NCBI GenBank assembly: GCA_946902875.1
Contig: OX336355.1
Span: 19,129,347-19,193,346 of the forward strand
Reading direction: 5' to 3'
DNA length: 64,000 nucleotides
Origin: Nematopogon swammerdamellus
Taxonomy: Eukaryota; Arthropoda; Insecta; Lepidoptera; Adelidae
Part shown: one piece after another, positions 52,625 to 63,529 of the stretch
How positions within the stretch are numbered: the first letter of the stretch is position 1
How the letters are laid out: each line of letters starts with the position of its first letter
Made by a program: the position numbers and the translations under genes
Notes under the pieces: generated by a model
Database searches by the model: none
Told to the model about the DNA's origin: nothing
The model's input: only the letters and a program-made list of their open reading frames with translations

Positions 52625-52880
52625 GGTGCGATGCGTGATATGGTGACTAACGAAGCAATCTACCGAGGCGCCGAGGTAGAAGATATTGGACACCGGGTGG
52701 CTAAGCTCGAGCGGCAGTGGCCTGGGCACTTCAGCCGGATGAAACGACCGTGCCCCCTACACTCGGAGACCGTGGACTCCAACGGATTGTGGGAAGTGCA
52801 CCCGCCAGGTAGGACGACGACCTCCAGCACGTTGGAGGTGAGCGCCGCGGTGTGGCGTCGTTGCTGAAGAAGTGTATGTG
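52625..52880 (+). mobile_element. RTE-type LINE fragment, plus strand
   Basis: Translation MVTNEAIYRGAEVEDIGHRV then KLERQWPGHFSR matches the RTE tail seen at 14005-14350. Downstream GTGCACCCGCCAGGTAGGAC corresponds to the GRPPARW coding block in decayed form. The VQQWT end is absent. Confidence 0.75.
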
Positions 52881-53057
52881 CTGCATAGTTCACACTAGTC
52901 ACTAGACGCTAACTAACTCAATTAACTGACTTAATCAATTAAGGCTAGTTTTAAGAATACCTGTGTTATTTTATGTTATGTTGTGTGTCCTACTTGTAGT
53001 AAACCAAATAAATAAATAAATAAATTGACGATGACGAAAAGACAAGCAATTTCTAGC

Positions 53058-53515
53058 GGCGCGGCGGGTGGCCGAGTGGTTTGGGCATCGGCCTCTCATG
53101 CGAGAGGACCGAGGTTCGAATCCGGTCGGCGTGTACCAATGAGTTTTTTCTGACGAAAAAAAATTACGTGCATACCTGCTGCTTTACCGTTCGGAACCGG
53201 TGTAAAACTGTAGGTCCCTTCCCACAGAACAACGATCGGGCCACACCGCCCGCGCAGGGCGACAAGACCGGACTTTTTTGCTCTGTGGTCCCTTCCCTTG
53301 CCCCTTACTAGGTGGTAGGCTCAAATTGTAGCCGACTGGGTTGGTACAACCGTACTGGATGTAAGATGGCCGCATGGCAGCCTCGGTTGTGTTCTCCTCT
53401 AGTCCAGTATAGTCTCCGGTATGGCAACTACTTTCTCTGGGGTGATATTGGCTGGTCGGAGCATGTGCTTTGGCCCCTCCGACTCAGCCACTCATACCGG
53501 ATTACATAAAAAAAA
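53058..53515 (+). mobile_element. tRNA-derived SINE (family G), full length
   Basis: The head (53058-53135) has a good box A (TGGCCGAGTGG, 53069-53079) and box B (GGTTCGAATCC, 53113-53123) and an anticodon-like stem CCTCT/AGAGG, but the loop is six bases, so it is not a functional tRNA. The body follows, ending CCGGATTACATAAAAAAAA. Related copies: 47885-48085, 48176-48495 and, inverted, 62535-62690. A 63-bp insertion lies at 53224-53286. Confidence 0.88.
53224..53286. mobile_element. 63-bp mini-insertion with 9-bp inverted ends
   Basis: The SINE sequence GGTCCCTTCCC is duplicated on both sides (53213-53223 and 53287-53297). The inserted 63 bp begin ACAGAACAA and end TTGCTCTGT, which are inverted with one mismatch. 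The other SINE copies lack it. Confidence 0.65.
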
Positions 53516-55594
53516 GCAATTCTGAGGCTTTCATAATATGTCGACGGTAAGCGGGCGCTAATACTCTACTTTGAAACGTATTACTACATATACCACAATC
53601 ACACTAGTATTGAGTAGAAAGACAATCTGAAGGATAGAGTATTTGTTAGATAAATAGACAATATTTATCTAACACCAAACAATAACAAACAAACACTGCT
53701 ACACGAAGAAAACATACAGGGGAACAATAGAAATCTACATAATACAATTCTTAACACTGACTGACTGACAGACAACGCACAGCCTAACTAAACCGGTGGC
53801 TCTAGAAGCGTCAAATTTTGCATAGAAGTTCCTTATAGTATAACGTAGACGTAGGTGAGCACAAGAAAGGATTTTTGAAAATTCATACCCTAGAAAGAAA
53901 GAGTTAATAAGGAATTGAAGTTGTTTATAAATAAAAGTCAATTATATCAGCGTTTTTGGGTTTTCATCCCCTGAAGACACAAAAGAACAATAGCACGCCA
54001 CGGCGGACTTATCACTATAAGTGGTTTCTTCCAGTCAATCTTTGGGAACTACGAATAAATGAACATTAAAGTCACGCAGGATCATCGGAGAACTTGTGAC
54101 GGCCCATCCATTTTTTTTGTATCCGATAACAGCGAAGCCAAAAAGATTACACACACACCGCAGCACGTAATCACAACATCTGCTAAGGACAAACTATGCT
54201 CGAGGAACTTTAAATAGCGTTAAAGGTGCAGTTACAAATAACTGGGGGCGCTCTGTTATAAATAGCACGTAGTCGGTGTAAATAGAAGACGAGGGAATAT
54301 TTTACGAAGTCTTTGAACTGAAATGATCCATGGCTTGTTATTCCACGAAGCGATGCTTTCTGAAAACACATAGAAACGCCACTAAATGCTCATAACGCTG
54401 TGGCTACACGACACGCCCAGCTCGCCCGGAAGCCGCCCAGTTCTCGGAGGAAGCCCATAAAGGAGCGGGTCGCACCGCCTAGCGCCTGTGGGCACACAGA
54501 GTGCACGCGTGCTGGTGGGAGGATCAAAGGTTTCTCGTCTCTAAAGGTCGGGAGAATTTCATCCATAAGTCGAATTAATTTCTAATTAACAATATTCTGA
54601 GCACTTTGACAGCTGCATAGAAATAACATATAGCCAATGGACAGCAGTCATTATAATCATGCTAAATTTAAATTCGTTAACTGTTGAATTTCGACGTTTT
54701 CTGCCTCAAGTTAATTTCACAACACCGGATGGTTTCAGATTACGTGGCTCTCATTATGGAGAGCGCCGTGAAGTCGGCACTGGAGGCATACTACAGAATA
54801 TGGATAGGTAGAGAGGTTGAGAGCGGGACTGGTGATTCTCCGCGTCCTGGTCATCGCAGACTACCTGATGAGGGCTTGATGAGAGCTAGGGGCCACCCGC
54901 TGGTCCCGACCTCGATTGACTCCTTCCCCTACTGCCAGTGGGCCCGGGTGAAGCCACTGCAAGCTACGCTTCACATCTTCCTCTAAAGATCAAAAAGCTT
55001 CCCTCTTTCTTTGGGTGGGTAATTTGCAGTAACTGACTATCAGGCAACATTCTGTAGCGCCCAGTATAAGGTTCCTTCCTAACAAGATCGGTGACAACAC
55101 AGCGAGCAGCCGGCAGCGGCAGCCGGCGGCGGAGCGTTGACCCTCGAGGACTATTCCAATGCACAAAGCCTCCGAGGACATGTGAAAGGAGCGAGCTCTC
55201 AAGTGCGGAGCTTTGTGTACTCCTGCGCTTGGAGATGTAGCGGGACTCGGGACTCGGGACGCACCGCGTGGGCAGATGCTGCTTCGGTTAGCAAATATCG
55301 AGGCGCGGTGTATATTTATTTAACAGGCAGGTTCTACATACGTTCAGACTCTACGATTACAATTTTAAGAATAAAACAATAATAATTGTATAGTTAATAG
55401 TAAATTTTAGAAGTTGTAGATCGGTCAGGCGCTTCGGCTCCTCGCACAAGCAAGTGTCCATGTCATCTTAAAATAATTTAAATATTATCATTTCGACCCT
55501 TTTCGGTCACTTGGATGCTGAAAATGAAAAACCACTTGGACTCCGCCGACTGAACTTTACGAAGCAGCGAACATGTTTTGCAATGGAACCTGAC
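53516..55594. other. No gene recognised (about 2.1 kb)
   Basis: AT-rich except 54400-54520 and 55085-55270. Frames at 54400-54585, 54684-54986, 54990-55202 and 55137-55382 lack motifs. Confidence 0.5.
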
Positions 55595-55775
55595 ATGGTT
55601 GACTACACCACTTACTATATGTACTTGAGATGTCCGCCCATCACACCTTCGTGAACTAGGTGCAGTGTCAGTGCTTCCCTTTGGTCTACACTGATATGGA
55701 CGGAAAACACGAACTATTTACATAGACGTTTCGACCGATGTTTCATTCAGTGCGATGGTACCTACGGGGCGCGGA
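55595..55775 (-). mobile_element. 5S-derived SINE, 3' body only
   Basis: Minus-strand match to the 5S SINE body: GACGGAAAACACGAACTATT, TACATAGACGTTTCGACCG and CATTCAGTGCGATGGTACC in plus-strand reading. The head is missing. Confidence 0.72.
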
Positions 55776-56734
55776 GGGGCGCGAGCGAGGGGTGTCGGTA
55801 GAACAGACACGGCGCGGTAGCAACACCTCACCGGATGGCGCGATAACCAGTTACAGTATCGATTCATCCGAGTTGCGACCCGACCGACCCGACCGAGACG
55901 CCTCTACCTACAGCACTCCCACTTCGGCTACCGATCCGCAATTCGTCACTTCTAGATATCAGAAAAAAATGCGTGCGTGTATGTAGTTATATGTACGCGC
56001 GGTTATATGTACTTCTTTGTCGTGACCCTCCCCCTCCCTCTATCCTAACTTGTATTCTTATATTTAATTATTTTATCTTCAATTCTTACACTCAACTCTT
56101 TCGCTACGAACTACTTACACTTCACTATATTAATCAATTTCAAACATCCAAATGTTGAATGGAAGAAATCTCTGTAAGGCATAAGTTCGCCTTTGCATGT
56201 CATTTAAATGTTTCAATGTGCTTATTACTGTTACATGTTTCTATCTAACCTCGTTACACAGATTTAGACATTTTAGCCAAGCAAATACGAAGGGTATAAT
56301 AATTTTTTGTTTCAAAAAATTGCGTATTGTTCGCAAAGCAAATGATTTAGATAGAAAACGTGCAAGGTTCAGTTAATGCATTGTAATACGAATATGTACT
56401 TGCATAATGTGGCTGATAAGAGTTGCGTGCCGCCGTAGACCTCGTCTGCTGTCTGTTGCGACGGAGTTGCCGCCCGCGCGCCGCAGCGTGCGCACGCGTC
56501 GCGGGCGGCTCCGCGCGACAACTCGCTGTAGCGGATGGAGGCGCAGGCGCAGCTGTGGCGGTCGGAGCGTGAAGGGCACAACACTTGCGAGGTTTCTAAC
56601 TTTAGAAGATTTGTCGCGTCTGGCGAGCCTGCGAGTTATGCGCGGAGCGTGTGCTAGCTAACTGACTATGTTAAATTTTCTTTCGGGCGAAAATTCAACA
56701 GATACCTACTGAGCGTCATAGTCTTCAGTCAAGG
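55776..56734. other. No gene recognised (about 0.95 kb)
   Basis: GC-rich at 55770-55820 and 56430-56580, AT-rich between. No coding motif is seen. Confidence 0.45.
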
Positions 56735-57005
56735 CGACCAATGCTCTGAGGGCTTAGCTTCCCTCGTCCGTCAAGACACTATCCATATCCGCCGCACTCG
56801 CCGGGCACGCTAGGAACATCCACATGTCGTAGACACTCATAATCTTCTTAAAACCCATAATTTTTCGAAATCTTTCTTGTGTCGTACGCGGAAAATATGG
56901 AATGGTTTTCCGGTGAGTGTGTTCCCCGGCTCCCATAGCCTACGGTTTTTCAAAAGTCGAGTTAACAAAATAGACGACAAGCTTTTCTGTCCGCCTTATG
57001 ACTAC
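56735..57005 (+). mobile_element. LINE 3' end, family A
   Basis: Contains GTCGTACGCGGAAAATATGG, TTTTCCGGTGAGTGTGTTCC, TTTTTCAAAAGTCGAGTTAA and CAAAATAGACGACAAGCTTT, colinear with 3525-3770. Several frame changes are present; no RT domain remains. Confidence 0.78.
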
Positions 57006-57234
57006 TTACTGGCCGTACTCCGTGCGTGCAGGGTGGATAGTGAGTGAAGATGTAATACAGACTGTTGCTTTTAGAAAAAAATATACCAATAATAATTGCC
57101 GCCATTTCCCTGTTGGAGACTGATAGCTGTATAAAACAACGTTCCTTTACGCTAGTCATAACTATGGAGATTGTATTTGATATTATTGTAAACAAGGCTA
57201 CTCGCTTTCCCAGTCCACAGTCGCTGCCTCCGGC

Positions 57235-57266
<32 letters not shown>

Positions 57267-58012
57267 CCGCGACTGAGGGGTGAGGACGGGCGCCGGGCGT
57301 GGGCGGCACCGAGAGCGCGTCCGCATCAAAGACGCACTTCCTCTCCTGCGCGGGCGCAGAGTCATTTTATTTTCACAGCGTTTTGCATAAATTTCTGCAG
57401 ACGCATCGTGATTTATACCCGCACCGCGAGGCAACTCGTCGTCGTCGGGTGAAATCGTCGCAGCTCGCCTCCTCTGTAGCTACAGTTAAGTTTGAGTTGT
57501 GTTGACTGGAAGGAGTGAGAGGAGTTCATGTGGTGGTTAGGTGTGAATGAGCGGCGAGCGCTGCCGTTTTCGTTAGCAGGTTTGGCCGCATTAAGCTGAG
57601 CTAGCACATTTGAAATTGTAATTATTTAATGGACATATATAACAATTTACAGCATCATCTGAAGATGCACGTGTGAGAAGCATCAGCTCGAAGCCGTACA
57701 ATAGCTAGATTTGCACTCGCGCGTGTGTGAGGAAAATCGATCGCCTCGTGCTGAGTAAATAGAGTTAGACGAGAGCAGCGGTGGGTACAGTCAAACCGCG
57801 CGACTAACTCCTCCGCGCGCCGCTGAAACCAATCTACATCTTCTTCGGACACCTTGTGTCCGCCGAGTTCCCATTCGAGGTTGTATACTGCTGTTTATCT
57901 GTTGTGTTTAAATGGTGCCAACCTTGGCGCGGCGGCGCGGCTGTGTGTGCGAACCTCCTTGGAGGTCAGCTAATTGCAAGCTCAAGACAACAGTCGGCGG
58001 TACACCAGTTGG

Positions 58013-58015
<3 letters not shown>
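57006..58015. other. No gene recognised; contains a poly-G run
   Basis: Unique sequence with open frames up to 115 codons (56962-57309, minus) whose Pro-rich start is the complement of the poly-G run. Nothing else was recognised. Confidence 0.45.
57239..57266. repeat. Poly-G run of 28
   Basis: Twenty-eight consecutive G residues. The length is probably polymorphic or assembly-limited. Confidence 0.9.
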
Positions 58016-58044
<29 letters not shown>

Positions 58045-58110
58045 ATACTAAGCGCGACATGTGGCGTCGAGTCACCCATAAGGTGTCTAGCGACGCCCAA
58101 TAAATATATA
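58016..58110 (-). mobile_element. LINE family B extreme 3' end with poly-A tail
   Basis: On the minus strand only the terminal 3' UTR (complement of GCGCGACATGTGGCGTCG and AGCGACGCCCAATA) and a 27-A tail (poly-T at 58018-58044) remain. A severely 5'-truncated insertion. Confidence 0.75.
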
Positions 58111-58337
58111 TATATATAATAACTAAATTGAAGTTATAAGCCGCTCGCTCACATTTCAACTGAATAGTGTTGAAGTACACTTTCGGAGTTCAGACTAAAT
58201 AGTAAATTGTAGCGATTTACAATTTAACACTGCTCACTTCCGTATAGTAACAGTTAACATGCACAAGTAGGGTGGTAGAGTAAGTAGACAGTGTCTGATT
58301 GAAATCACTACAGCGAGCACTCGACTACTTCGCCCAA
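58111..58337. other. No gene recognised
   Basis: Short spacer between a LINE tail and the tandem array. Confidence 0.4.
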
Positions 58338-58878
58338 ACTTCAACGTGAGTAGGCGGGTGGTGGGTGAAGGGAGGTAGGTAGGCAGGGCTGCTAGCTCCA
58401 CCAGCGCACCGTGCGGTGCTGCAGTCTACTCTACTCTGCTGCTCCGCACTACACGCTGGTAGAGTGAGCGGAATACTCAGTACCCGCCCTAGTAACACTA
58501 CCGGATACTCTACTCATGTAACTTCAACGTGAGTAGGCGGGTGGTGGGTGAAGGGAGGTAGGTAGGCAGGGCTGCTAGCTCCACCAGCGCACCGTGCTGC
58601 CGCTGCACTCTACTCTGCTGCTCCGCACTACACGCTGGTAGAGTGAGCGGAATACTCAGTACCCGCCCTAGTAACACTACCGGATACTCTACTCATGTAA
58701 CTTCAACGTGAGTAGGCGGGTGGTGGGTGAAGGGAGGTAGGTAGGCAGGGCTGCTAGCTCCACCAGCGCACCGTGCTGCCGCTGCACTCTACTCTGCTGC
58801 TCCGCACTACACGCTGGTAGAGTGAGCGGAATACTCAGTACCCGCCCTAGTAACACTACCGGATACTCTACTCATGTA
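58338..58878. repeat. Tandem triplication, 179-183-bp unit
   Basis: Units start at 58338, 58521 and 58700 with ACTTCAACGTGAGTAGGCGG. Units 2 and 3 (179 bp) look identical; unit 1 (183 bp) differs in a short block near 58415. The array ends at CTACTCATGTAAA. Confidence 0.93.
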
Positions 58879-59261
58879 AATTAGGCATTACGTGCGGCCT
58901 CGCACCCGCCACAGCCTATGTTCGGTAACTTAAGATACTCTGATGAATGTCAGTATGAAGCTTAGGCTTCAAAAACTAAGTCTATTGGATGGAATGTACT
59001 GGAGCGTGTGGTAGGGACTGGTCCTGCGTTTAGTGAGTAACGGATGACTAACGCTCTCCGCGCCGGGCGGGCGGGCGTGGCAGGGGAAGGAACTGAACAC
59101 ATGCGTGCGCCCTGCCTGGCCCGCCTCGATGCCGCCATCAAAGTTCACTTGCGTCGGTTGTCGCTCGCTCGGCATTCGCATCGCGCATCCATGTCTACAC
59201 TTGCTTATGTAGAAACATCTAAGCACATCCGCACGGTACATGAGGGCTGATAATTATTTTT
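58879..59261. other. No gene recognised
   Basis: Mixed-composition sequence with small frames on both strands; nothing recognised. Confidence 0.4.
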
Positions 59262-59795
59262 TTTTATCGATAGCGCGACATGTGGCATCGTTTCACCTAC
59301 AAGTAGGTGTTTAACGATGCCCATGGACATTCTGTGATGCACGGGGATTGCGAATGTAATGCCGGCCTGACAGGAGCCTTTTCACGCCCCTTTTGAAAAA
59401 CCCCAAGCTGTACTTGGGAGGAAATAGATGGGCAGGGAGTGCCTTCCACATTTTCCCGGTTCTGTGAATAAAATACCTACAGAACCGGTTGGTGCGCATC
59501 CGTGGTAGGTCGATTGAATAGGGGTGCATCCCCTGCCCAGTACGCGTAGTGCGGAGGTGGAATGGGGAGGACGGAATCGCGTTAAACAGCTCCTCCGAAC
59601 ACTCCTCATGAAATAAACGATAGAACACACTCAGGGAGCCGACGTCCCTACGGAGTTGCAGTGGTTTTAAGTCGCAGGACACAACGGGGTCACACACCAC
59701 TGGTGGGTGACCGCGTTCGTGCCGTGCGACTGGTGGGCCACCAGTCGCACGGCACGACGCTGGATTGAGTCTAGCGGCGCAAGCTGGTATTTTAC
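59262..59795 (-). mobile_element. LINE 3' end, family B, longest copy
   Basis: Minus translation in order: LAPLDSIQRRAVRLV, a frameshift with a stop near 59670, LQLRRDVGSLSVFYRLFHEE, FNAIPSSPFHLRTTRTGQGM, IDLPRMRTNRFCRYFIHRTG, KMWKALPAHLFPPKYSLGFF and GRHYIRNPRASQNVHGHR, then an A-rich tail (TTTTTTTTATCG at 59260-59270 in plus reading). This is the region after the RT domain of a Jockey-like ORF2. A 39-bp palindrome at 59718-59756 interrupts the coding sequence. Confidence 0.87.
59718..59756. repeat. Perfect palindrome, 19-bp arms, 1-nt centre
   Basis: CGTGCCGTGCGACTGGTGG and its exact reverse complement flank a single G. It sits in LINE family B coding sequence just after the QRRAVRLV block. 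Confidence 0.92.
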
Positions 59796-60004
59796 ATACA
59801 TTGCGAAATACATCTTTTAATAAATTCCGGTACTTCTTGCCTCACCACTCGCTAGTCTGCGATGCGACACACCACACACCACATTTTTGGCGATATCGAC
59901 TTCTCCAAATTCCGCATTTGCAACGAAGGTTGTATGATGAATACAGTTTTTGTGCCGCTTGATAATATATCATATGACGTCATTTAAGATCGAACGAATT
60001 ATTG
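59796..60004. other. No gene recognised
   Basis: Short AT-rich spacer. Confidence 0.4.
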
Positions 60005-60400
60005 TCAGCCCCTATTATAGCTCAGTGGTTCGATCAGTCGACTACCATTCGTGATCTTAAGCACATCTGGGTGCGCTCAGAGCTTGGATGGGTGACCATT
60101 CGACCGTTGGAGGCTGAACGTGGTGCGAATTCCACGTAAAACTGTATATCAATTTCCTTCTTACCTTACTAGGTGGTAGGGTTTAACCCGCCCGGGTTGG
60201 TTGGTACGACCGCACTAAAGGGTCGGTCGAGGCCGTTATGTAAATAGCGCGTTAAATAGTTCGTGTTTTCAGTGCAATTCAGTGTAGTCGCAATGACCAA
60301 AGGGTTAAGGGAAACAAGCACTGAAAAAGAGGTGTTCTGGGCTGACATCAGGGATGTCGATGTAGGTGATGTAGCCGACCGTGTCATATTCCATAAAAAA
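60005..60400 (+). mobile_element. 5S-rRNA-derived SINE, copy 2, full length
   Basis: The head has CTTAAGCACATCTGG and GAGCTTGGATGGGTGACCAT (5S internal promoter, 60055-60100). The body shares CGTTGGAGGCTGA, CACGTAAAACTGTA, AGGTGGTAGGGTTTAACCC, GTTATGTAAATAG and TGGGCTGACATCAGGGATGT with copy 1, ending in an A-run near 60395. Unlike copy 1 it has no tandem-repeat tail. Confidence 0.85.
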
Positions 60401-60639
60401 AAAACTACAACGAGATGCAACGAAACGGGAAGAAGATACAATCCATAAAAAAAAATCTTGCGACCGGACAAGTCAGTTTCGTTCCGAGTCTGCCTGCAGC
60501 AGTGAGTAGACTAGACACACATCCAGATGTCGCGCACGTTGTCGTGCAGGCAGGAAGCGCGGGCGTGAGAGCTACCACAACCTATCACGTCTGTTTGTGT
60601 AACGGAGGCGCGCACGACACACCAGCGCAGCGTGACGAC
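60401..60639. other. No gene recognised
   Basis: Short spacer with moderate GC content. Confidence 0.4.
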
Positions 60640-60720
60640 ACGCTCGCACACATCACCTCACGCCTGTTCCACAATACGATAGACAGAGACAACGCATCTC
60701 CACGACGACACGGCCCTACT
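60640..60720 (-). mobile_element. SINE family H, partial inverted copy
   Basis: CACATCACCTCACGCCTGTT and AGAGACAACGCATCTCCACG are the complement of the family H tail at 49435-49545. Confidence 0.55.
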
Positions 60721-60898
60721 GCTGATTTGATTTTTAGGAGAACCGTACTTTTAGTTTTTACAAAAATCTAATGGAATTGTCAAACCTTCACGGCAGAGTT
60801 TGTAGAGATCTCCTGACGGACGGCAATACTAGTAGGTACATACCTGAAACAATGAAAAACATAATTTGTAACTGAAACTTGTGTTACCTATGTAGAGT

Positions 60899-61290
60899 AA
60901 AAAAATCGACCAAGTGCGAGTTTTACTCGCGCACTGAGTGTTCCCTAGATCCGCTATACCAGACCTGTCACAAAACCATATTCGTCTATATTTTTTGTCT
61001 TTCTATAATAATGCAAAATATAAATCTGTGGTGCCGTCTATAATTCAGTAGCGCGAATATGTACAAATCCATTCTCAGCACGTCACTTGTATGGGGACCC
61101 CTTAATGTTTTACTTTTTGTTTTTTTTTTATTATTTCTCGGCACATCCGCCATATCAAATATTCTGTGAAACTTTCAACCGGCTAGGTAACTATAACGGT
61201 TCAAACTATACAGCCCTAAGACGGGCGGACAGACGGACGGGGCGTAGGCTTTCTAACTGGGTTGCGTATGGATACGGAACCCTAATCCAA
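60899..61290 (+). repeat. Dispersed repeat F, copy 2
   Basis: CAAGTGCGAG, CTCGCGCACTGAG, TTGTATGGGGACCCCTTAA, ATTCTGTGAAACTTTCAACC, GGGCGGACAGACGGACGG and GGATACGGAACCCTAA are in the same order as 47018-47330. Confidence 0.8.
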
Positions 61291-61974
61291 AATAAGTAAG
61301 CTTAATGACGTCAACATGATGTGGTACCGAGACATTAGAAGTTAGAACATCTAGCGAACCAATACAATATTTAAATTTCTTTGTGTGTTACAATGACAAA
61401 TATTTAAAACGCTTAGATAACGAAAGCGGCCAACTTGGCTCAGCTAAAGAATATAAAACGTAAACAGTTCAAAGGGTAGATAAAACCAACAAGCTTTCAC
61501 TTCATCAAGTATCATTTAGGCATTTGAATAATTTGGACAGCGTGCGAGGCGCAACGGACGCGAGCGAGTCACGGCCTGATTGCGGCTAAAGAAAAGCGTC
61601 ACACTCAACAAAGAGATATAAAAATAATAGAAGAGAAACAAAGTAGGCGCCGAGCGCGGCGGCAATCAGTCAAGCTGTCAGAACCCTTCATTAGACATAT
61701 TCCAATCTAATCTGTATCGGCTTACATAAGGCCGCTACCGAAAGTGATTGGCAAATGAGCTCCCATACTCCTTGTGTTACCCGCCCGGGTAGAGTTACAA
61801 CAGCAGGCCAGTCGGCGAGTAGCGGCCGAGAGCTACTATTCAATGGAGATCTTTGCTTCTGCTTCTGCTCGACGCGCTACAATACTATTGATCTTCAATT
61901 AGAAATCTCTATTTCGTAACCTGACGACCGGACCTTGTTCAATTTTGGAACATTTAGAGTTTGGTTTACCAAGC
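61291..61974. other. No gene recognised (about 0.7 kb)
   Basis: Unique sequence. A palindromic CCCGCCCGGG lies near 61780. Confidence 0.4.
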
Positions 61975-62185
61975 AGCGAGACACGAACTATATTGTCAGT
62001 TCGTCAGTCAGCGTGTGTGCGTCAACTGGCCGACATACGTCTTTTCCATTTTCCTCCTCCAGCCCTCTCGGGCCTCAGCGGTGCGAGAACCACTGCTTAC
62101 CGCCGACGTAGTTAATGTTGTCGTCCCACCTGGCGGGTGGTCTTCCCACACTCAGCTTTCCTGTCCACAGCAGTCATTGTAGGAC
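61975..62185 (-). mobile_element. RTE-type LINE 3' end
   Basis: Matches 14030-14200 on the same strand (CTGGCGGGTGGTCTTCCCAC encodes VGRPPAR on the minus strand). It ends with a short GTCAGT repeat near 61996-62015, the expected RTE tail. Confidence 0.78.
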
Positions 62186-62534
62186 GATACTGATATTAGA
62201 AACCGATACTGATATTAAGTAGATGAGCAAACATATAATAACTAATTGTTGTAACCTCAGCGGGTCGACGCAATACACCTTTGACGCTCCGCGACCCCGC
62301 CGCGGCGCGCCCTTCCGCTCTTGGTCCACAGATGCTGATAAAGTGCTCAAATTAGCAACTTCCAACAAGACAAATGAGTTATAAATATATCGGTAGATTA
62401 TACTTTCATTGTAATGTAGTGTTGCTTACTAAAGTTTGTTAGCTATAAAAAAAAAACGATAAAAGTTCGCCGTAAAAATTATAACTGAAAAATATTGGTC
62501 TTTCATTTATCCACCTTACTTATGCAGGACTGTA
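62186..62534. other. No gene recognised
   Basis: AT-rich, with a short GC patch at 62260-62320. Nothing recognised. Confidence 0.4.
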
Positions 62535-62690
62535 GGTTTTTTTTTTATGTAATCCGGTATGGGTGGCTGAATCGGAGGGGCCAAATCGCGTGCTCCGACC
62601 AGCCAATATCACCTTCGAGAAGGTAGGTGCCATACCGGAGACTTCCTTGGATTGCTGATTATACAGGACTAGAGAAGGTAGTAGATATGT
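62535..62690 (-). mobile_element. tRNA-derived SINE (family G), 3' part, minus strand
   Basis: Plus reading TTTTTTTTATGTAATCCGG, GCTCCGACCAGCCAATATCA and GGTGCCATACCGGAGACTTC is the complement of the family G body and tail. Confidence 0.78.
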
Positions 62691-62859
62691 ACCGGGAGGG
62701 TTAACATCAGATCTAGTAAGCCTAGTCGAACTGAGGAACGTAAATCGTTAGCTTGCTGAGCTGAGTGCAGCACGAAGTAAAATCAGCACTACTAGCCGAA
62801 CATACGAGTGTCTAGACTCTAGCTAGAGCAGAGTTTAACCACCGTTTAACTAACAACTA

Positions 62860-63412
62860 TACAGGGTATCCCAAAACTCAACGTCAAGCGGGAACCAGAG
62901 AGTAGGCCAGATAAAAAAAAAATCCGAGTGATTTGTTTTTTATGATATAAGCATTTTTTGAAATATTACTTAATATTTTTTTGTGATAAAACTATGAAAA
63001 AAATCCGAGTCATTTGTTTTTTATGACATAAGCATTTTTTGAAATATTACTTAATTTTTTTGTGATAAAACTATGAAAAAAATCCCAGTCATTTGTTTTT
63101 TATGATATAAGCATTTTTTGAAATATTACTTAATATTTTTTTGTGATAAAACTATGGGCATTTCGGTTTTATTTGGGATACTGAGCAATAGCAGAGTTAT
63201 TTAGGCTACCAATAAAAAAAATGTAACACTTATGTTTGCAAATTTGTAGTCGTAGTACCTAAAAATGTTGTACGAAACGTTTTTAAAAAAATTCTCATAT
63301 CATAAAAAACAAATTACTCCGATTTTCTTTCTTATTTTTCCCTGGGTACTCATAAACTGGCCTACTCCCTGGTTCTCGCTTGACGTTGAGTTTTGGGACA
63401 CGTTGTATACAT
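62860..63412. mobile_element. TIR element of about 550 bp with internal 80-bp tandem repeats
   Basis: The left end ACAGGGTATCCCAAAACTCA continuing ACGTCAAGCGGGAACC is mirrored at the right end (GGTTCTCGCTTGACGTTGAG then TTTTGGGACACGTTGTA). The inverted repeat extends inward through GAGTAGGCCAG and into the AATCCGAGT...TTTGTTTTTTATGATAT block. TA flanks both ends. No complete transposase is present. A similar TACAGGGTGT start recurs at 63771. Confidence 0.82.
62913..63155. repeat. Three tandem 79-81-bp units within the TIR element
   Basis: Units share ATCCGAGTCATTTGTTTTTT, AAGCATTTTTTGAAATATTA and TTGTGATAAAACTATG, starting near 62919, 62998 and 63077. Confidence 0.9.
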
Positions 63413-63457
63413 TCAGTGGTGTCAGCTTCCTTCGTGCGAGCAATAAAGAAATGCCGT

Positions 63458-63465
63458 CGCCGCCC

Positions 63466-63497
<32 letters not shown>

Positions 63498-63505
63498 GCC
63501 GCGCC
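63458..63505. repeat. (CCG)n microsatellite
   Basis: About 15 CCG units with few interruptions, encoding polyproline in one plus frame. Confidence 0.9.
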
Positions 63506-63529
63506 GCCCCGCCCCGCCCGGCTCGGCGC

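Noticed and set aside
53058..53135. Possible functional tRNA gene
   Set aside because: Boxes A and B are good, but the anticodon loop has six bases and the segment continues into a SINE body shared by other copies.
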